From positions 1 to 64,000 of the forward strand of contig QCLE01000006.1 in NCBI GenBank assembly GCA_003214815.1: DNA of 64,000 bases. The letters run 5' to 3'. Position numbers and translations under genes: made by a program. This document shows, piece by piece, positions 26,538-34,887 of this stretch. The notes below the pieces were generated by a model. The model was not told the origin of the DNA. It ran no database searches and worked only from the letters and a program-made list of their open reading frames with translations. The DNA comes from Prochlorococcus sp. AG-412-J13. Lineage in GTDB: Bacteria; Cyanobacteriota; Cyanobacteriia; PCC-6307; Cyanobiaceae. Every line of letters starts with the position of its first letter. Position 1 is the stretch's first letter.

Positions 26538-27076
26538 CCTAATTTGAAAATTAAATAAGCCATTGAGAGCATAGCGATTGCTATAAATAGACCTTTGATT
26601 CGATTAGTTAACAATGAGAAAAGTGATAAATCTTCAGAAAAATATCCACCAAAACTACCTGTAAAAAATAATATAACCATTGGTAGAGATGCCATTCCGA
26701 AAGAATAAGATATAGCTTTTACAAATCCAAAATTTAAATAGTTAAAAATCAAGGAACTTAATGAAAACAACAAAAAAGAAGCAAATAGAGTAATGGATAC
26801 TTCAGCATCTAAAGTGTGAGGTAAGCTTCCCTTTAATTCAAATTGCTTTTTGCATTCTCTTATTTGTCTTTTAGAAAGCTTTAAATATCCAGTTTCAGGA
26901 ATTCGTTGCGACTTATATTTTCTTAGTAATCTTGCCTCAAGAGTTTCTGGCTCCTTTGTCATAATTGATGTTAATAATTCATCTGGTTTTAATTGCTTAA
27001 TTTTCTTTTCAAGATTTTCCGTATTCCCAATTCTATAAAGGTCTCCTACTCTAATAAGGTAAACATATCCCGACAT
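26534..27076 (-). CDS. GIY-YIG-like domain fused to a membrane domain
   Basis: Residues 1-85 (of 180) read GYVYLIRVGDLYRIGNTENLEKKIKQL ... ETLEARLLRKYKSQRIPETGYLKLSKRQI. This is a Mug113/T5orf172-like GIY-YIG domain, with the paired Tyr motifs, a Glu (LEARLL) and a late GYLKLS. Residues about 92-180 form three transmembrane segments with no soluble insertion. The fusion is unusual, because GIY-YIG domains are generally nuclease parts. The usual catalytic Arg is replaced or absent, so it may be a binding domain tethered to the membrane. Confidence 0.7.
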   Translation of the reverse strand: MSGYVYLIRVGDLYRIGNTENLEKKIKQLKPDELLTSIMTKEPETLEARLLRKYKSQRIPETGYLKLSKRQIRECKKQFELKGSLPHTLDAEVSITLFASFLLFSLSSLIFNYLNFGFVKAISYSFGMASLPMVILFFTGSFGGYFSEDLSLFSLLTNRIKGLFIAIAMLSMAYLIFKLG

Positions 27077-27150
27077 TTGCGTTGTAAAATTAATACTATT
27101 CCTAATTAGATAATACTAAAAGAATCAAGGAAATTAAAATTTTTTACAAA

Positions 27151-27810
27151 ATGACAAACGATATTCTATATTCATTTCGAAGATGTCCATATGCAATTCG
27201 TGTTAGATGGGCTCTATTAATTTGTGAAATAAAAGTAGAGATAAGAGAAATTGATTTAAAAAAAAAACCTCAAGATTTTCTAAATAAATCAAAAACAAAA
27301 ACGGTTCCAATACTTATTAAAAAAAATAGTGAAGTTGTTGAAGAAAGTCTTGAAATCATCCTATGGGCACTCTCAGAATCAAAAAAGGAAAACATTAAAT
27401 TAATTTATTTTCCTGATAACAAAAAGGAAGATATTTTAGAAATAATTAATGAAAACGATAAAGAATTCAAATATCATTTAGATCGATTTAAATATGCCAC
27501 AAGATATCAGAATAGTAATGAAGAATTTCATTTCACAAATGCGATTAAATTTATCAAAAAATGGAACGAACTACTGCTAGAAAACAAATACTTTTTTGGA
27601 AATAGACCCACAATCGCTGATTGGTCTATTTGGCCTTTTGTAAGACAATTTAGAATAGCTTGTGAAAGTCAAAAAAGAACAAATTATTTTGAGCCCTCAA
27701 TAAAAAACTGGTTAGATTCTTTTGAGAAAAATAAAAAATTTAAATCCTTAATGTATAAATACGAATTATGGGAACCATCTTCAAGAAAGAATTATTTTCC
27801 ATCTAATTAA
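27151..27810 (+). CDS. Glutathione S-transferase-like protein
   Basis: The 219-residue protein has an N-terminal thioredoxin fold with RRCPYAIRVRWAL (Cys-Pro-Tyr-Ala at residues 10-13), the cis-Pro segment KTVPILI and a Glu-Ser pair (VVEESLEI) that contacts glutathione. A helical C-terminal domain has WNELLLENKYFFGNRPTIADWSIWPFVRQFR. This fits the omega/beta-like bacterial GST group. The substrate is unknown. Its last four bases overlap the stop of the convergent gene. Confidence 0.85.
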   Translation: MTNDILYSFRRCPYAIRVRWALLICEIKVEIREIDLKKKPQDFLNKSKTKTVPILIKKNSEVVEESLEIILWALSESKKENIKLIYFPDNKKEDILEIINENDKEFKYHLDRFKYATRYQNSNEEFHFTNAIKFIKKWNELLLENKYFFGNRPTIADWSIWPFVRQFRIACESQKRTNYFEPSIKNWLDSFEKNKKFKSLMYKYELWEPSSRKNYFPSN

Positions 27811-28064
27811 CTTTCTAACAACTTCCTTTTCTCAATTATTCTTGCTAACTCCAAAAAATATCCTGCAGTCCTAAATTTTCCTATATTTTTTTCCTTAAAA
27901 TCAAGATCGCTTCTAATTTCTGCAGTCTCCGCCATAAGCAAATCTAAGTCATTTGGTCCAAGACTATACAATTCTCCAAGTTCGATTTCCCTTCCGAGTA
28001 AATGACTCCTAAACCACTTCCCTTTATTTTCTTGAGGTGAAATATCGTAGGGAGTAAATGACAT
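27807..28064 (-). CDS. Small conserved-looking hypothetical protein
   Basis: The 85-residue soluble protein is charged, with FTPYDISPQENKGKWFRSHLLGREIELGELYSLGPNDLDLLMAETAEIR. I do not recognise a named domain, although the sequence looks well structured and is likely conserved in picocyanobacteria. No membrane or signal segment is present. It is 36 bp upstream of gltS's 3' end on the same strand. The stop overlaps the GST stop. Confidence 0.6.
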   Translation of the reverse strand: MSFTPYDISPQENKGKWFRSHLLGREIELGELYSLGPNDLDLLMAETAEIRSDLDFKEKNIGKFRTAGYFLELARIIEKRKLLES

Positions 28065-28100
28065 TAAAATTAAATTAAACCTAAAACCATTCTAGGGTTA

Positions 28101-29489
28101 TTATTGAAACTTTTTCATCTCTACTTTATTAAAAATCAATGCAATAAAAAGAATTGCGAACGTAATTAGTGCACAAATTTCTGTCCAATAATCTAACCCA
28201 ATTTTAGAAATCATTAATGGTGCAAGAACTGTGAATAGTCCCCCAGAAAGAATTAACTGAGCGAATAGCTGTTTTGATGTAAAAATTGGTAAAGTCTTTG
28301 AAATATTTTTAGGATCTGCAAGCCTTAAAAGAAGTAACCCAGAAGCTACTACACCTGTAGAATTACCAAACTCTATCAAACTTTTTTCAAACCAATAATC
28401 ATCAAAAATAAAGTATGCAAAAAAAGCAATGCAGATTAAATTCCAAAATAAACCGAAAATAGTAAACACTAAAATAAGTATCAAATTATCAAAAACAACT
28501 GCAATATCTAAACTCGCCATAGCCGTAAAAATCAATAAATCTGTGGATAAAATACCAATCTCCCTTTGCAGAATATTGGAAATAAATTCTGTATTTTTGG
28601 TTTTCTCTAAAATATATCTAATAAGGAGCGAACCTATAAGGATAAAAGGAAATACTGGTAGTGAAAAAATAATTTCCTTAGAAAAATCACCAAAAGAACT
28701 TGAAATAGACCTCAAAAATTTAAGTAGCAAAACACCAAAAGAAATTGCCAAACCAGAGAATCCAAGATTTATTATAAAAATTCTTAAATCTGCGAAAATT
28801 CCTATTCTATTTTTTTCCTTTAGATTATCTTTTTGTTCAAGAATTTCCTCAGTATCTGAAATACCTAAAGTTCTCCCAAGAAAAATAAATATGCTACCCA
28901 ATATTGAAGATGATAAAAGACCCATTGTTGCCATAGCCAGACCAAGATCTAAACCATTTGGAAAACCTAGTCTATTAAAACTCTCACCAATAATAGATGC
29001 AGCTCCATGGCCTCCTTGAAAACCTACCTCGATCAAACACCCCATTAGAGGATTAGTATCCATAGATGGGGGCAAAAAATATTTAACAACTAGACCGCCA
29101 ACAAAAAATTGTCCAAAACCTAGAGAAAGAGCTAATAGAAATTGATTAAAAATTGGTTTAACTAAACCATTTATATTTGGGATAGGTCTTCCCATCATTA
29201 AAGTTGCGAAGACCAATGATAAAAGAGGGGTAGGAAAATTACTCCAAACATTGATTGTTTCTTTTGGCAAAAAGTGTATCGCTCCAAATGGACCTATAGA
29301 TATACCTAAAATCCCTGATATAACTGCTATTGGTAATCCAAATCTCTCAAGTTGAACAGCTAGTTTCAATTTCCTCCCAAAAATCAACAAAAAAAATATA
29401 ATTAAAAATCCAAAACAACTAATCAATAGAGAATTTGAAAAAATATCCTTATTCTGCAGAGAAAAAATATTCAAAGACTTCAAAAACAT
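28101..29489 (-). CDS. gltS: Sodium/glutamate symporter-like transporter (GltS)
   Basis: The 462-residue protein has about 12 hydrophobic segments and GltS-type motifs. These include GCLIEVGFQGGHGAASIIGESFNRLGFPNG in the first half and FGNSTGVVASGLLLLRLADP in the second, which form the two inverted-repeat cores. GltS carries glutamate with sodium across the inner membrane; whether this one does is inferred. It lies downstream of pcb on the same strand but behind a strong terminator, so it needs its own promoter. Confidence 0.8.
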   Translation of the reverse strand: MFLKSLNIFSLQNKDIFSNSLLISCFGFLIIFFLLIFGRKLKLAVQLERFGLPIAVISGILGISIGPFGAIHFLPKETINVWSNFPTPLLSLVFATLMMGRPIPNINGLVKPIFNQFLLALSLGFGQFFVGGLVVKYFLPPSMDTNPLMGCLIEVGFQGGHGAASIIGESFNRLGFPNGLDLGLAMATMGLLSSSILGSIFIFLGRTLGISDTEEILEQKDNLKEKNRIGIFADLRIFIINLGFSGLAISFGVLLLKFLRSISSSFGDFSKEIIFSLPVFPFILIGSLLIRYILEKTKNTEFISNILQREIGILSTDLLIFTAMASLDIAVVFDNLILILVFTIFGLFWNLICIAFFAYFIFDDYWFEKSLIEFGNSTGVVASGLLLLRLADPKNISKTLPIFTSKQLFAQLILSGGLFTVLAPLMISKIGLDYWTEICALITFAILFIALIFNKVEMKKFQ

Positions 29490-29526
29490 ATAATTTTAAA
29501 TCTAAATTAATAACCAAATTTTTTCA

Positions 29527-29560
29527 AATAAAAAAGGCTCCTTTAATAGGAGCCTTTTAA
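29527..29560 (-). terminator. Rho-independent terminator of pcb
   Basis: An 11-bp perfect stem (AAAAGGCTCCT at 29532-29542 with AGGAGCCTTTT at 29548-29558) encloses a 5-nt loop. On the minus strand it ends in a T tract. It lies 22 bp past the pcb stop, the right place to end pcb transcripts. It is the clearest terminator in the window. Confidence 0.93.
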
Positions 29561-29582
29561 TATTTGTAATGTAGTTTAAGAT

Positions 29583-30641
29583 TTAATCTTTAAGAGTAAC
29601 TGTTGCACTATCAACATTACCAATAGCATTTGTAACTCTCTTGAAATCAAAGCCTAAGGCTCTAAGAGCGTGCCATAAATGACCTTGAATGAAGAAGAAT
29701 CCAAAATAGTAATGAACATTAGCTAACCATGCCCTTGAGGTATATTCACCATCAGGAAGATCAACCGTATCCACCCAATAAGGAGAAATACTAAATTTGA
29801 GTTCAAGTGGTTCCCCAAAGAAATCAGTAGGATAAACTGTTGTATTTGATGCACTCCAGAAGGCGGCAATAATAGCCATCCAACCAATACCTGCTAGTGA
29901 CCATGAAAGCACAGCTTCAGCAGATAGAAGTCCTTTACCTTTAAATTTGGTATATTCACCAACTTGCTTAGTAGCAATATGGAAAGCACCACCAGTAATC
30001 TCAACGAAAGCAAGGAATGCATGACCACCCATTACCTCTTCGAGACTATCTATAGTCAAAAAGTCTGCCTGATGATTCCAAATTTTTGAAAGATTCAATT
30101 CATACTCAACAGTTCTTACTGCACCAATAACTGGATCATAAATACCATGAGTTCTAGCCCATTCAACAAACATAATAACTGCAACACCTAAAAATATTAG
30201 ATGATGACCAAGAATGAAAGTTAATTTGTCTGGGTTATCCCATTCAATTGTGAATTTTCTAGCTTTTGCAATGTCAGAATCTTCTAAATTTCCAGGAAGT
30301 AGTAAAGAATGTAAAAGTCCCCCGGCTGCTAAAACCATTGATGAAACAAGGTGCACAATAGCAATTGCAACAACAGGTTTAGTGTCTCCCATCGCAACAC
30401 CATTAGCATCAAACCCTATTCCAAGAGTTGCTAAATGAGGAAGAGCGATTAGAGGTTGGTGACCCATTGGGACGCTTGGGTCAAATCGTGAAAGTTCAAA
30501 AAGGGTGAATGCACCCGCCCAGAAAACAATTAATCCAGCATGAGCTACATGAGCAGCAATGAATTTTCCTGAGCGATTTGCTACACCTGAATTACCAGCC
30601 CACCATCCATAGGTAGTATCTGGATTTCCATAGGTTTGCAT
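29583..30641 (-). CDS. pcbA: Divinyl-chlorophyll a/b-binding antenna protein Pcb
   Basis: The 352-residue protein of the CP43/IsiA family opens [19 protein letters not shown] and continues [34 protein letters not shown]. Six transmembrane helices carry chlorophyll-binding His residues, and there is a short lumenal loop between helices five and six, as in Pcb rather than CP43. It forms the membrane-bound light-harvesting antenna around the photosystems and replaces phycobilisomes. It has a 331-bp upstream region and its own terminator, fitting high monocistronic expression. Confidence 0.95.
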   Translation of the reverse strand: MQTYGNPDTTYGWWAGNSGVANRSGKFIAAHVAHAGLIVFWAGAFTLFELSRFDPSVPMGHQPLIALPHLATLGIGFDANGVAMGDTKPVVAIAIVHLVSSMVLAAGGLLHSLLLPGNLEDSDIAKARKFTIEWDNPDKLTFILGHHLIFLGVAVIMFVEWARTHGIYDPVIGAVRTVEYELNLSKIWNHQADFLTIDSLEEVMGGHAFLAFVEITGGAFHIATKQVGEYTKFKGKGLLSAEAVLSWSLAGIGWMAIIAAFWSASNTTVYPTDFFGEPLELKFSISPYWVDTVDLPDGEYTSRAWLANVHYYFGFFFIQGHLWHALRALGFDFKRVTNAIGNVDSATVTLKD

Positions 30642-30972
30642 TTAGGAATTGATTAGCTTAAACGTTTTGAGAATACTTTATATTTCACCAAACAGTTGAA
30701 TTCATAACAAAATTGTAAAGGTTAGTAATCCTAGCTATTACTAAACAAAAAATCTTCATAAGGCAATCCAAGAGCAAAGAAGGTAGTTTTAATAAAGAAA
30801 AATTATTCTCAGAGATAGTAAGTTTTATAAAGTAAACCAATATTTTTCAATTCAAATAAGTTTAATAAATTTCATTTTGCTGACATTAAAGCATGTTTTG
30901 TTTCATTAAACTATCCCGTTTATTGCATCATTCTCAAACAATTATTAAATATGGGATAAGACATCTAATATT
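30642..30972. other. 331-bp region upstream of pcb
   Basis: This gap separates pcb (minus strand) from a small ORF (plus strand). It should hold the pcb promoter and leader. A TATAAA-like box lies on the minus strand near 30680. No tRNA, hairpin terminator or longer reading frame is seen. Confidence 0.5.
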
Positions 30973-31149
30973 ATGACTACTTCTCAAGAGTCTTCTAGAA
31001 AATTTTCACTAGAAATGAAATCAGAAGTTCATTACAAAAAAGCTGCAAAATCATACAGAAAATCAAAACAATATACAAATATGATTAACTTATATCCAAC
31101 TCTGCAAAACACTCTAATTGATTGTAAGGATGAGAATCTAATCCAATAG
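30973..31149 (+). CDS. Small basic protein, 58 residues
   Basis: An ATG-started frame of 58 codons ends with TAG at 31147-31149. The product is Ser/Lys-rich at the N-terminus (MTTSQESSRKFSLEMKSEVHYKKAAKSYRKSKQY) and contains a YPTLQNTLIDC stretch. It lacks membrane segments and no family is recognised. The predicted helix with Lys/Tyr periodicity and the isolated position support a real small gene. It is too short for confident coding statistics. Confidence 0.4.
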   Translation: MTTSQESSRKFSLEMKSEVHYKKAAKSYRKSKQYTNMINLYPTLQNTLIDCKDENLIQ

Positions 31150-31194
31150 AGATTTTATATATTTTCCCGAATCAATCAAAAAAATTTATTATTT

Positions 31195-31428
31195 TTAGGC
31201 TGCAATATTATAATTTTCTTCAAAGTAAAATTTATTAATTATTTTTCTGCACATTTTTGTATTATAAAGCGCTTTGGGTTTCCAAGGTTTTTTCTGACCG
31301 AGTGGAGAGCTTTTCCAATGAATCCCAGGCTTGAGTATTCCATTTTCACGTAAAAAAGAAAGTTTAATTTCAGTAATTCCTAATTGTTGCGCGGTTAACT
31401 CGGATGAGCTCCATATATCCCCTAACAT
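31195..31428 (-). CDS. Small winged-HTH / excisionase-like protein
   Basis: The 77-residue protein contains ELTAQQLGITEIKLSFLRENGILKPGIHWK. It has the helix-turn-helix and wing pattern of small MerR/excisionase-like proteins (LGI... LR..G.LKPG.HW), followed by a basic WKPKALYNTKM. I infer a DNA-binding role. No integrase is next to it, so calling it an excisionase would be wrong; the fold is all that is supported. It lies beside pcb and the small ORF at 30973. Confidence 0.55.
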   Translation of the reverse strand: MLGDIWSSSELTAQQLGITEIKLSFLRENGILKPGIHWKSSPLGQKKPWKPKALYNTKMCRKIINKFYFEENYNIAA

Positions 31429-31564
31429 TGAATTAAGTAAATATTATTAATCCTTGATAACGTTTATTTTATTTTTTTGAAAGGGGTAAAACTTTTAAAT
31501 AACTATAAATTAACAAAAAACCTAGTATTTATAAAGAGAAGAGATTTGAAAGATTTACTTTAAA

Positions 31565-31864
31565 TTAAGAAATATTAAATAGAGAATCTTCATTAATAAA
31601 TATCTCATCAATTTTTTCTTCTTTATTTATGGATTTATAGTTAATGTATTCTTCAGTAATCGATTGAAGCTTTGGAAGATTGATCCAACCCTTATGCCAA
31701 TTTCCACTATTTATTAATTCTTCGTAAGTAGTTTTTATATTAATTTCAGAATCAAGTACAGAAACCATTAAAAAATTAATATTTCCTTTTTCTTTAGTCT
31801 CATTTACTAAAACAAAATGTCTCAATCCATTTATGGTTTTATTAGAAGTCCAGAAATTTTCCAT
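31565..31864 (-). CDS. Hypothetical protein, 99 residues
   Basis: This small soluble protein has a mixed beta pattern in the first half (GLRHFVLVNETKEKGNINFLMVSVLD) and helices later, with HKGWINLPKLQSITEEYI. No recognised family, signal or membrane segment is present. It follows the gene at 31867 by 2 bp, and that gene overlaps hisS, so the three are probably one operon read leftward. Confidence 0.55.
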   Translation of the reverse strand: MENFWTSNKTINGLRHFVLVNETKEKGNINFLMVSVLDSEINIKTTYEELINSGNWHKGWINLPKLQSITEEYINYKSINKEEKIDEIFINEDSLFNIS

Positions 31865-31866
31865 AA

Positions 31867-32160
31867 TTATTTTCTCTTAATGTTCTTCTCAGAATTTTCT
31901 CTAGATATTTTTTTATATTCATTTCTAATTTCGTCTAATAAAAGTTTTCTTCTATCCATATAGTTAACAGAATCTTGTTTTGATAAGTTATATCTTTCCT
32001 TTTTAGTTAAATTCATCCAATTATTAAAATTCTTCTTATTGAAAGTTGTTGATTTTTTAGCCTTCAAAACTTTTTGTTTTCTATTTAATTTAAGAAAAAT
32101 CCTTAAATTAAAAAAAATAAATATAAAAGGAAGAATTATCACTAACTTTAAAAGCATCAC
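31867..32160 (-). CDS. Small membrane-anchored basic protein
   Basis: The 97-residue protein has one N-terminal membrane segment (about residues 3-22) followed by a strongly basic, helical tail (KLNRKQKVLKAKKST, LTKKERYNLSKQDSVNYMDRRKLLLDEIR). The family is not recognised. Its start overlaps the hisS stop by 4 bp, indicating translational coupling. The basic cytoplasmic tail could bind nucleic acid or ribosomes, but that is speculation. Confidence 0.55.
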   Translation of the reverse strand: MMLLKLVIILPFIFIFFNLRIFLKLNRKQKVLKAKKSTTFNKKNFNNWMNLTKKERYNLSKQDSVNYMDRRKLLLDEIRNEYKKISRENSEKNIKRK

Positions 32161-33437
32161 TTTGCAAGTAAGTTATTATTTATCCACTTTTCTAATTCAA
32201 TATCATTCTCAAAAGATATAACCTCTTCTTTATTCTCATTACCAGATTGATCAAAGAGCCTTATAATAAATTCCCTTTTTGCCGCCTCATCATCACCAAT
32301 AACAATAATACTTTTAGATTTTAGTTTATTAGCCTTTTTAAATTGTTTAGAGAATGAAGATCCACTTAAATCCAACTCAACTAACAAATCATAATTTCTT
32401 AATTTTCTTGATAAATCCATAGCTAATGGTTCAGCAATTAAGCCTTGATTAATAATATAAATATCGGTATTTCTTGGAACTTCAAGCTGTTTTCCCGCTA
32501 GTAAGATTAGTCTTTCTAAACCAATAGCGAACCCAATTGCCGGGGTATTTGCCCCTCCCATTTGTTTTATTAAATCGTCGTATCTTCCTCCTCCGCAAAC
32601 AGTAGCTTGGGAGCCGAGAGCACCACTAGTAATTTCAAAGGCTGTATGGGTGTAATAATCTAAACCTCTTACTAGATTAAAATTTTCCACATAAGGTATT
32701 CTTAAAACCTCTAATTGTTTTTTTAAATCTGAATATCTTTTATGACTTTTTTCAGACAAAAAATTTAATAATCTTGGGGCATTTTCAAGAGCTTTTTTGG
32801 TTTGAATATTCTTAGAGTCCAAAATCCTCAAGGGATTTTTAGTAATCCTATTCTGAGAATCTAAATCTAGAGAATTTTTATTTATTTCTAGCCATTTTAA
32901 AAAGGATTTTTGAAAATTTGATCTATCATCAAGATCACCCAACGTGTTTATTTCAAGATTAAGTTCTTTTATTCCTAATTTACCTAATACGTCCCAAGCT
33001 AAAGCAATAATTTCAACATCACTTCTAACTGAATCGTATCCTATAAACTCAACACCTAACTGATGAAACTGTCTTTGCCTGCCTGCTTGAGGTCTTTCAT
33101 ATCGAAACATAGGGCCCATGTACCAAAGTTTTTGAAGAGGATTAGACGACATTCCATTTTGTATTAACGCTCGTGCCACGGAGGCAGTTCCTTCAGGCCT
33201 AAGAGTGCAGGATCTCTCCCCTCTATCAAGAAATGTATACATTTCCTTACTGACAACATCTGTTCCTTCGCCAATTCCTCTTATAAATAATTCGGTCATT
33301 TCCAATATTGGTGTTCTTATTTCTTTGATACATGCTCTTGCAAGCTGCTCTAATACAATTTTCTCAACGTTCTGCCACTTTATTAATTGATCAGGCAATA
33401 GGTCTACCGTTCCTCTTAGATTTTTTAAGTTATTCAA
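32157..33437 (-). CDS. hisS: Histidyl-tRNA synthetase
   Basis: The 426-residue class II synthetase has motif 1 around ACIKEIRTPILE, motif 2 in GPMFRYERPQAGRQRQFHQLGVEFIG, the histidine-specific RGLDYYTHTAFEI and motif 3 with GFAIGLERL. A C-terminal anticodon-binding domain follows (DIYIINQG ... VELDLSGSSFSKQFKKANK). It charges tRNA-His. The length is normal. It probably heads an operon with two small downstream genes. Confidence 0.96.
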   Translation of the reverse strand: MNNLKNLRGTVDLLPDQLIKWQNVEKIVLEQLARACIKEIRTPILEMTELFIRGIGEGTDVVSKEMYTFLDRGERSCTLRPEGTASVARALIQNGMSSNPLQKLWYMGPMFRYERPQAGRQRQFHQLGVEFIGYDSVRSDVEIIALAWDVLGKLGIKELNLEINTLGDLDDRSNFQKSFLKWLEINKNSLDLDSQNRITKNPLRILDSKNIQTKKALENAPRLLNFLSEKSHKRYSDLKKQLEVLRIPYVENFNLVRGLDYYTHTAFEITSGALGSQATVCGGGRYDDLIKQMGGANTPAIGFAIGLERLILLAGKQLEVPRNTDIYIINQGLIAEPLAMDLSRKLRNYDLLVELDLSGSSFSKQFKKANKLKSKSIIVIGDDEAAKREFIIRLFDQSGNENKEEVISFENDIELEKWINNNLLAK

Positions 33438-33535
33438 AGTTCTAAAAAATAATTCAAAATTTTTAATTTAAATAGAAACTAATCTTTGATTGGTTGTTCT
33501 GTGAGATAATTTTAATTTAAAATTTAGAAAAACTA

Positions 33536-33958
33536 TTGGAAATTAATAAAAATAAAGAGAATCAGCATTGCGGGACAAAACCAAAAAAAATTGCTTTTGG
33601 AATAGCACCTCTTGGTATAGTTTCAATAGGAATAGTGCCAATGGGAGTTATAAGTATTGGAGTAGTCCCAATGGGTGTAATTTCTTTTGGCGCAGTAGCG
33701 ATGGGAATAGTCAATTTATCAGTAGTTGGGATGGGAATTATCTCTGCTGGGGTTACTACTATGGGAATATGGGAGTATTCACCTAATTCTCAAAACAATC
33801 ATCATAATCATTCCAAACAAATTTCAAATTCAAACAAGGAAAATATTATGTCAGATCTATTTAACACTAAAGAAGAAGCTGAAAAGGCTGCCTCAAAATA
33901 CGGATGTATTGGAGCCCATAAAATGGGTAATAAATGGATGCCCTGTAAGATGCATTAA
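33536..33958 (+). CDS. Period-5 glycine-repeat protein with DUF3721 domain
   Basis: In this 140-residue protein, Gly occurs at exactly every fifth residue from 22 to 77 (22, 27, 32 ... 77; Ser at 62). Units such as GIVPM, GVISI and GVVPM make a hydrophobic repeat that could form a beta-solenoid or membrane-inserted structure. A His/Asn-rich linker (about 82-100) leads to a DUF3721 domain at 105-140 (KYGCIGAHKMG, KWMPCKMH), with two Cys and two His that may bind metal. The start is TTG at 33536. An internal ATG at 33848 with its own SD could make the DUF3721 part alone. Confidence 0.7.
   Translation: MEINKNKENQHCGTKPKKIAFGIAPLGIVSIGIVPMGVISIGVVPMGVISFGAVAMGIVNLSVVGMGIISAGVTTMGIWEYSPNSQNNHHNHSKQISNSNKENIMSDLFNTKEEAEKAASKYGCIGAHKMGNKWMPCKMH
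33836..33850 (+). promoter_or_regulatory. Internal ribosome-binding site and ATG for DUF3721
   Basis: AAGGA at 33836-33840 precedes an in-frame ATG at 33848-33850 by 7 nt. Few genes in this window have as good an SD. Translation here would yield a 36-residue free DUF3721 polypeptide from the same frame. Confidence 0.45.
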
Positions 33959-33988
33959 ATATTTTCCTAGTCAAAGATTTAATAAATA

Positions 33989-34768
33989 TTAATTCAAAAT
34001 CTCTACTCTAAAATCAAGATTTTTTGCCTCTTCAGTAGTTAATTTTCTTGACCAAGCTCCTTGCACAGGACTATTCCATCTGAACCCAGCATTTTTAGCT
34101 AAAGACCTATCTTCATAACTAACCAATGCCTTGTATAAGAACCTCGGCTCAATAGCTTTAAGTAAAATTGCCTCTAAATTTTCACATTTTTTGAAAACCT
34201 CTGAAATATAAAAGCAATCAGATAAAGCTCTGTGCAAACTCCAAACTGGTATTGAAAAAGATAAAGCCAGATCTGTTACTGAAGGCCTAGTTTTTAATGA
34301 TTTTTGAAAAGACCAGTTAATATCCTCTAAACTACATATCCATTTTTTATTAAGCTGAGGCAATCTTCCTTTCCCAAACCATTTCTTATCAAACTCTACA
34401 TTATGGGCAACAATGAAATCCGAACAATCAACAAGTTTTAGAAAGAAATTCAATCCATCTTCCCATGGTTGAGATATATTAGTTACTTCTGCAGAAATCC
34501 CATTTACATGTTCAGCTTCATTTTTATTAACTGGTAATAAAAATGAAACTTGTGAAAGTACACACTTAAAAGATACATCAAATAGGATACAACCTATTTC
34601 TATTACTTCATCTTTATTTCCGTCTAAACCTGTTGTTTCAGTGTCAAGAATTAAAATTTTTTCAATTTTTTTTCTTTGATTAGTAACACTCTCTTCAGAG
34701 GGATCACTAGTAATTTGATCACGAAGAAAATCCAATTGATTTAATTCTTTTTTATTAAACAGTTCCAA
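33989..34768 (-). CDS. DEDDh 3'-5' exonuclease (DnaQ-like)
   Basis: The 259-residue protein has Exo I ILILDTETTGLDG (Asp, Glu), Exo II with VAHNVEFDKKW (Asp) and Exo III HRALSDCFY (His, Asp), completing the DEDDh set. The C-terminal part (YEDRSLAKNAGFRWNSP) resembles a short domain seen with exonucleases of this kind. It could proofread for DNA polymerase III or process RNA; a separate epsilon subunit cannot be excluded. It is convergent with the glycine-repeat gene. Confidence 0.85.
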   Translation of the reverse strand: MELFNKKELNQLDFLRDQITSDPSEESVTNQRKKIEKILILDTETTGLDGNKDEVIEIGCILFDVSFKCVLSQVSFLLPVNKNEAEHVNGISAEVTNISQPWEDGLNFFLKLVDCSDFIVAHNVEFDKKWFGKGRLPQLNKKWICSLEDINWSFQKSLKTRPSVTDLALSFSIPVWSLHRALSDCFYISEVFKKCENLEAILLKAIEPRFLYKALVSYEDRSLAKNAGFRWNSPVQGAWSRKLTTEEAKNLDFRVEILN

Positions 34769-34887
34769 ATAGCTAAAAATACTTTAATTATATCTTGCCG
34801 CATTTAATAAATATTTTTTTTAAATTAATATAAATTAAGAATATTGATCAGAAAATAATTCTTGAAACATTCTTAGATTTATAAAAG

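Noticed and set aside
28429-29019. Long plus-strand ORF (196 codons) over gltS
   Set aside because: It is antisense to a conserved transporter and has a Lys/Ile/Ser-rich shadow composition.
31195-31428. True excisionase of an integrated element
   Set aside because: The fold is similar, but no integrase, tRNA or att repeat is nearby and the neighbours are core genes.
33568-33786. Alternative +1 frame ORF over the glycine-repeat region
   Set aside because: The open frame follows from the repetitive DNA; its product (Trp/Ser/Asn-rich) has no structure consistent with a real protein.
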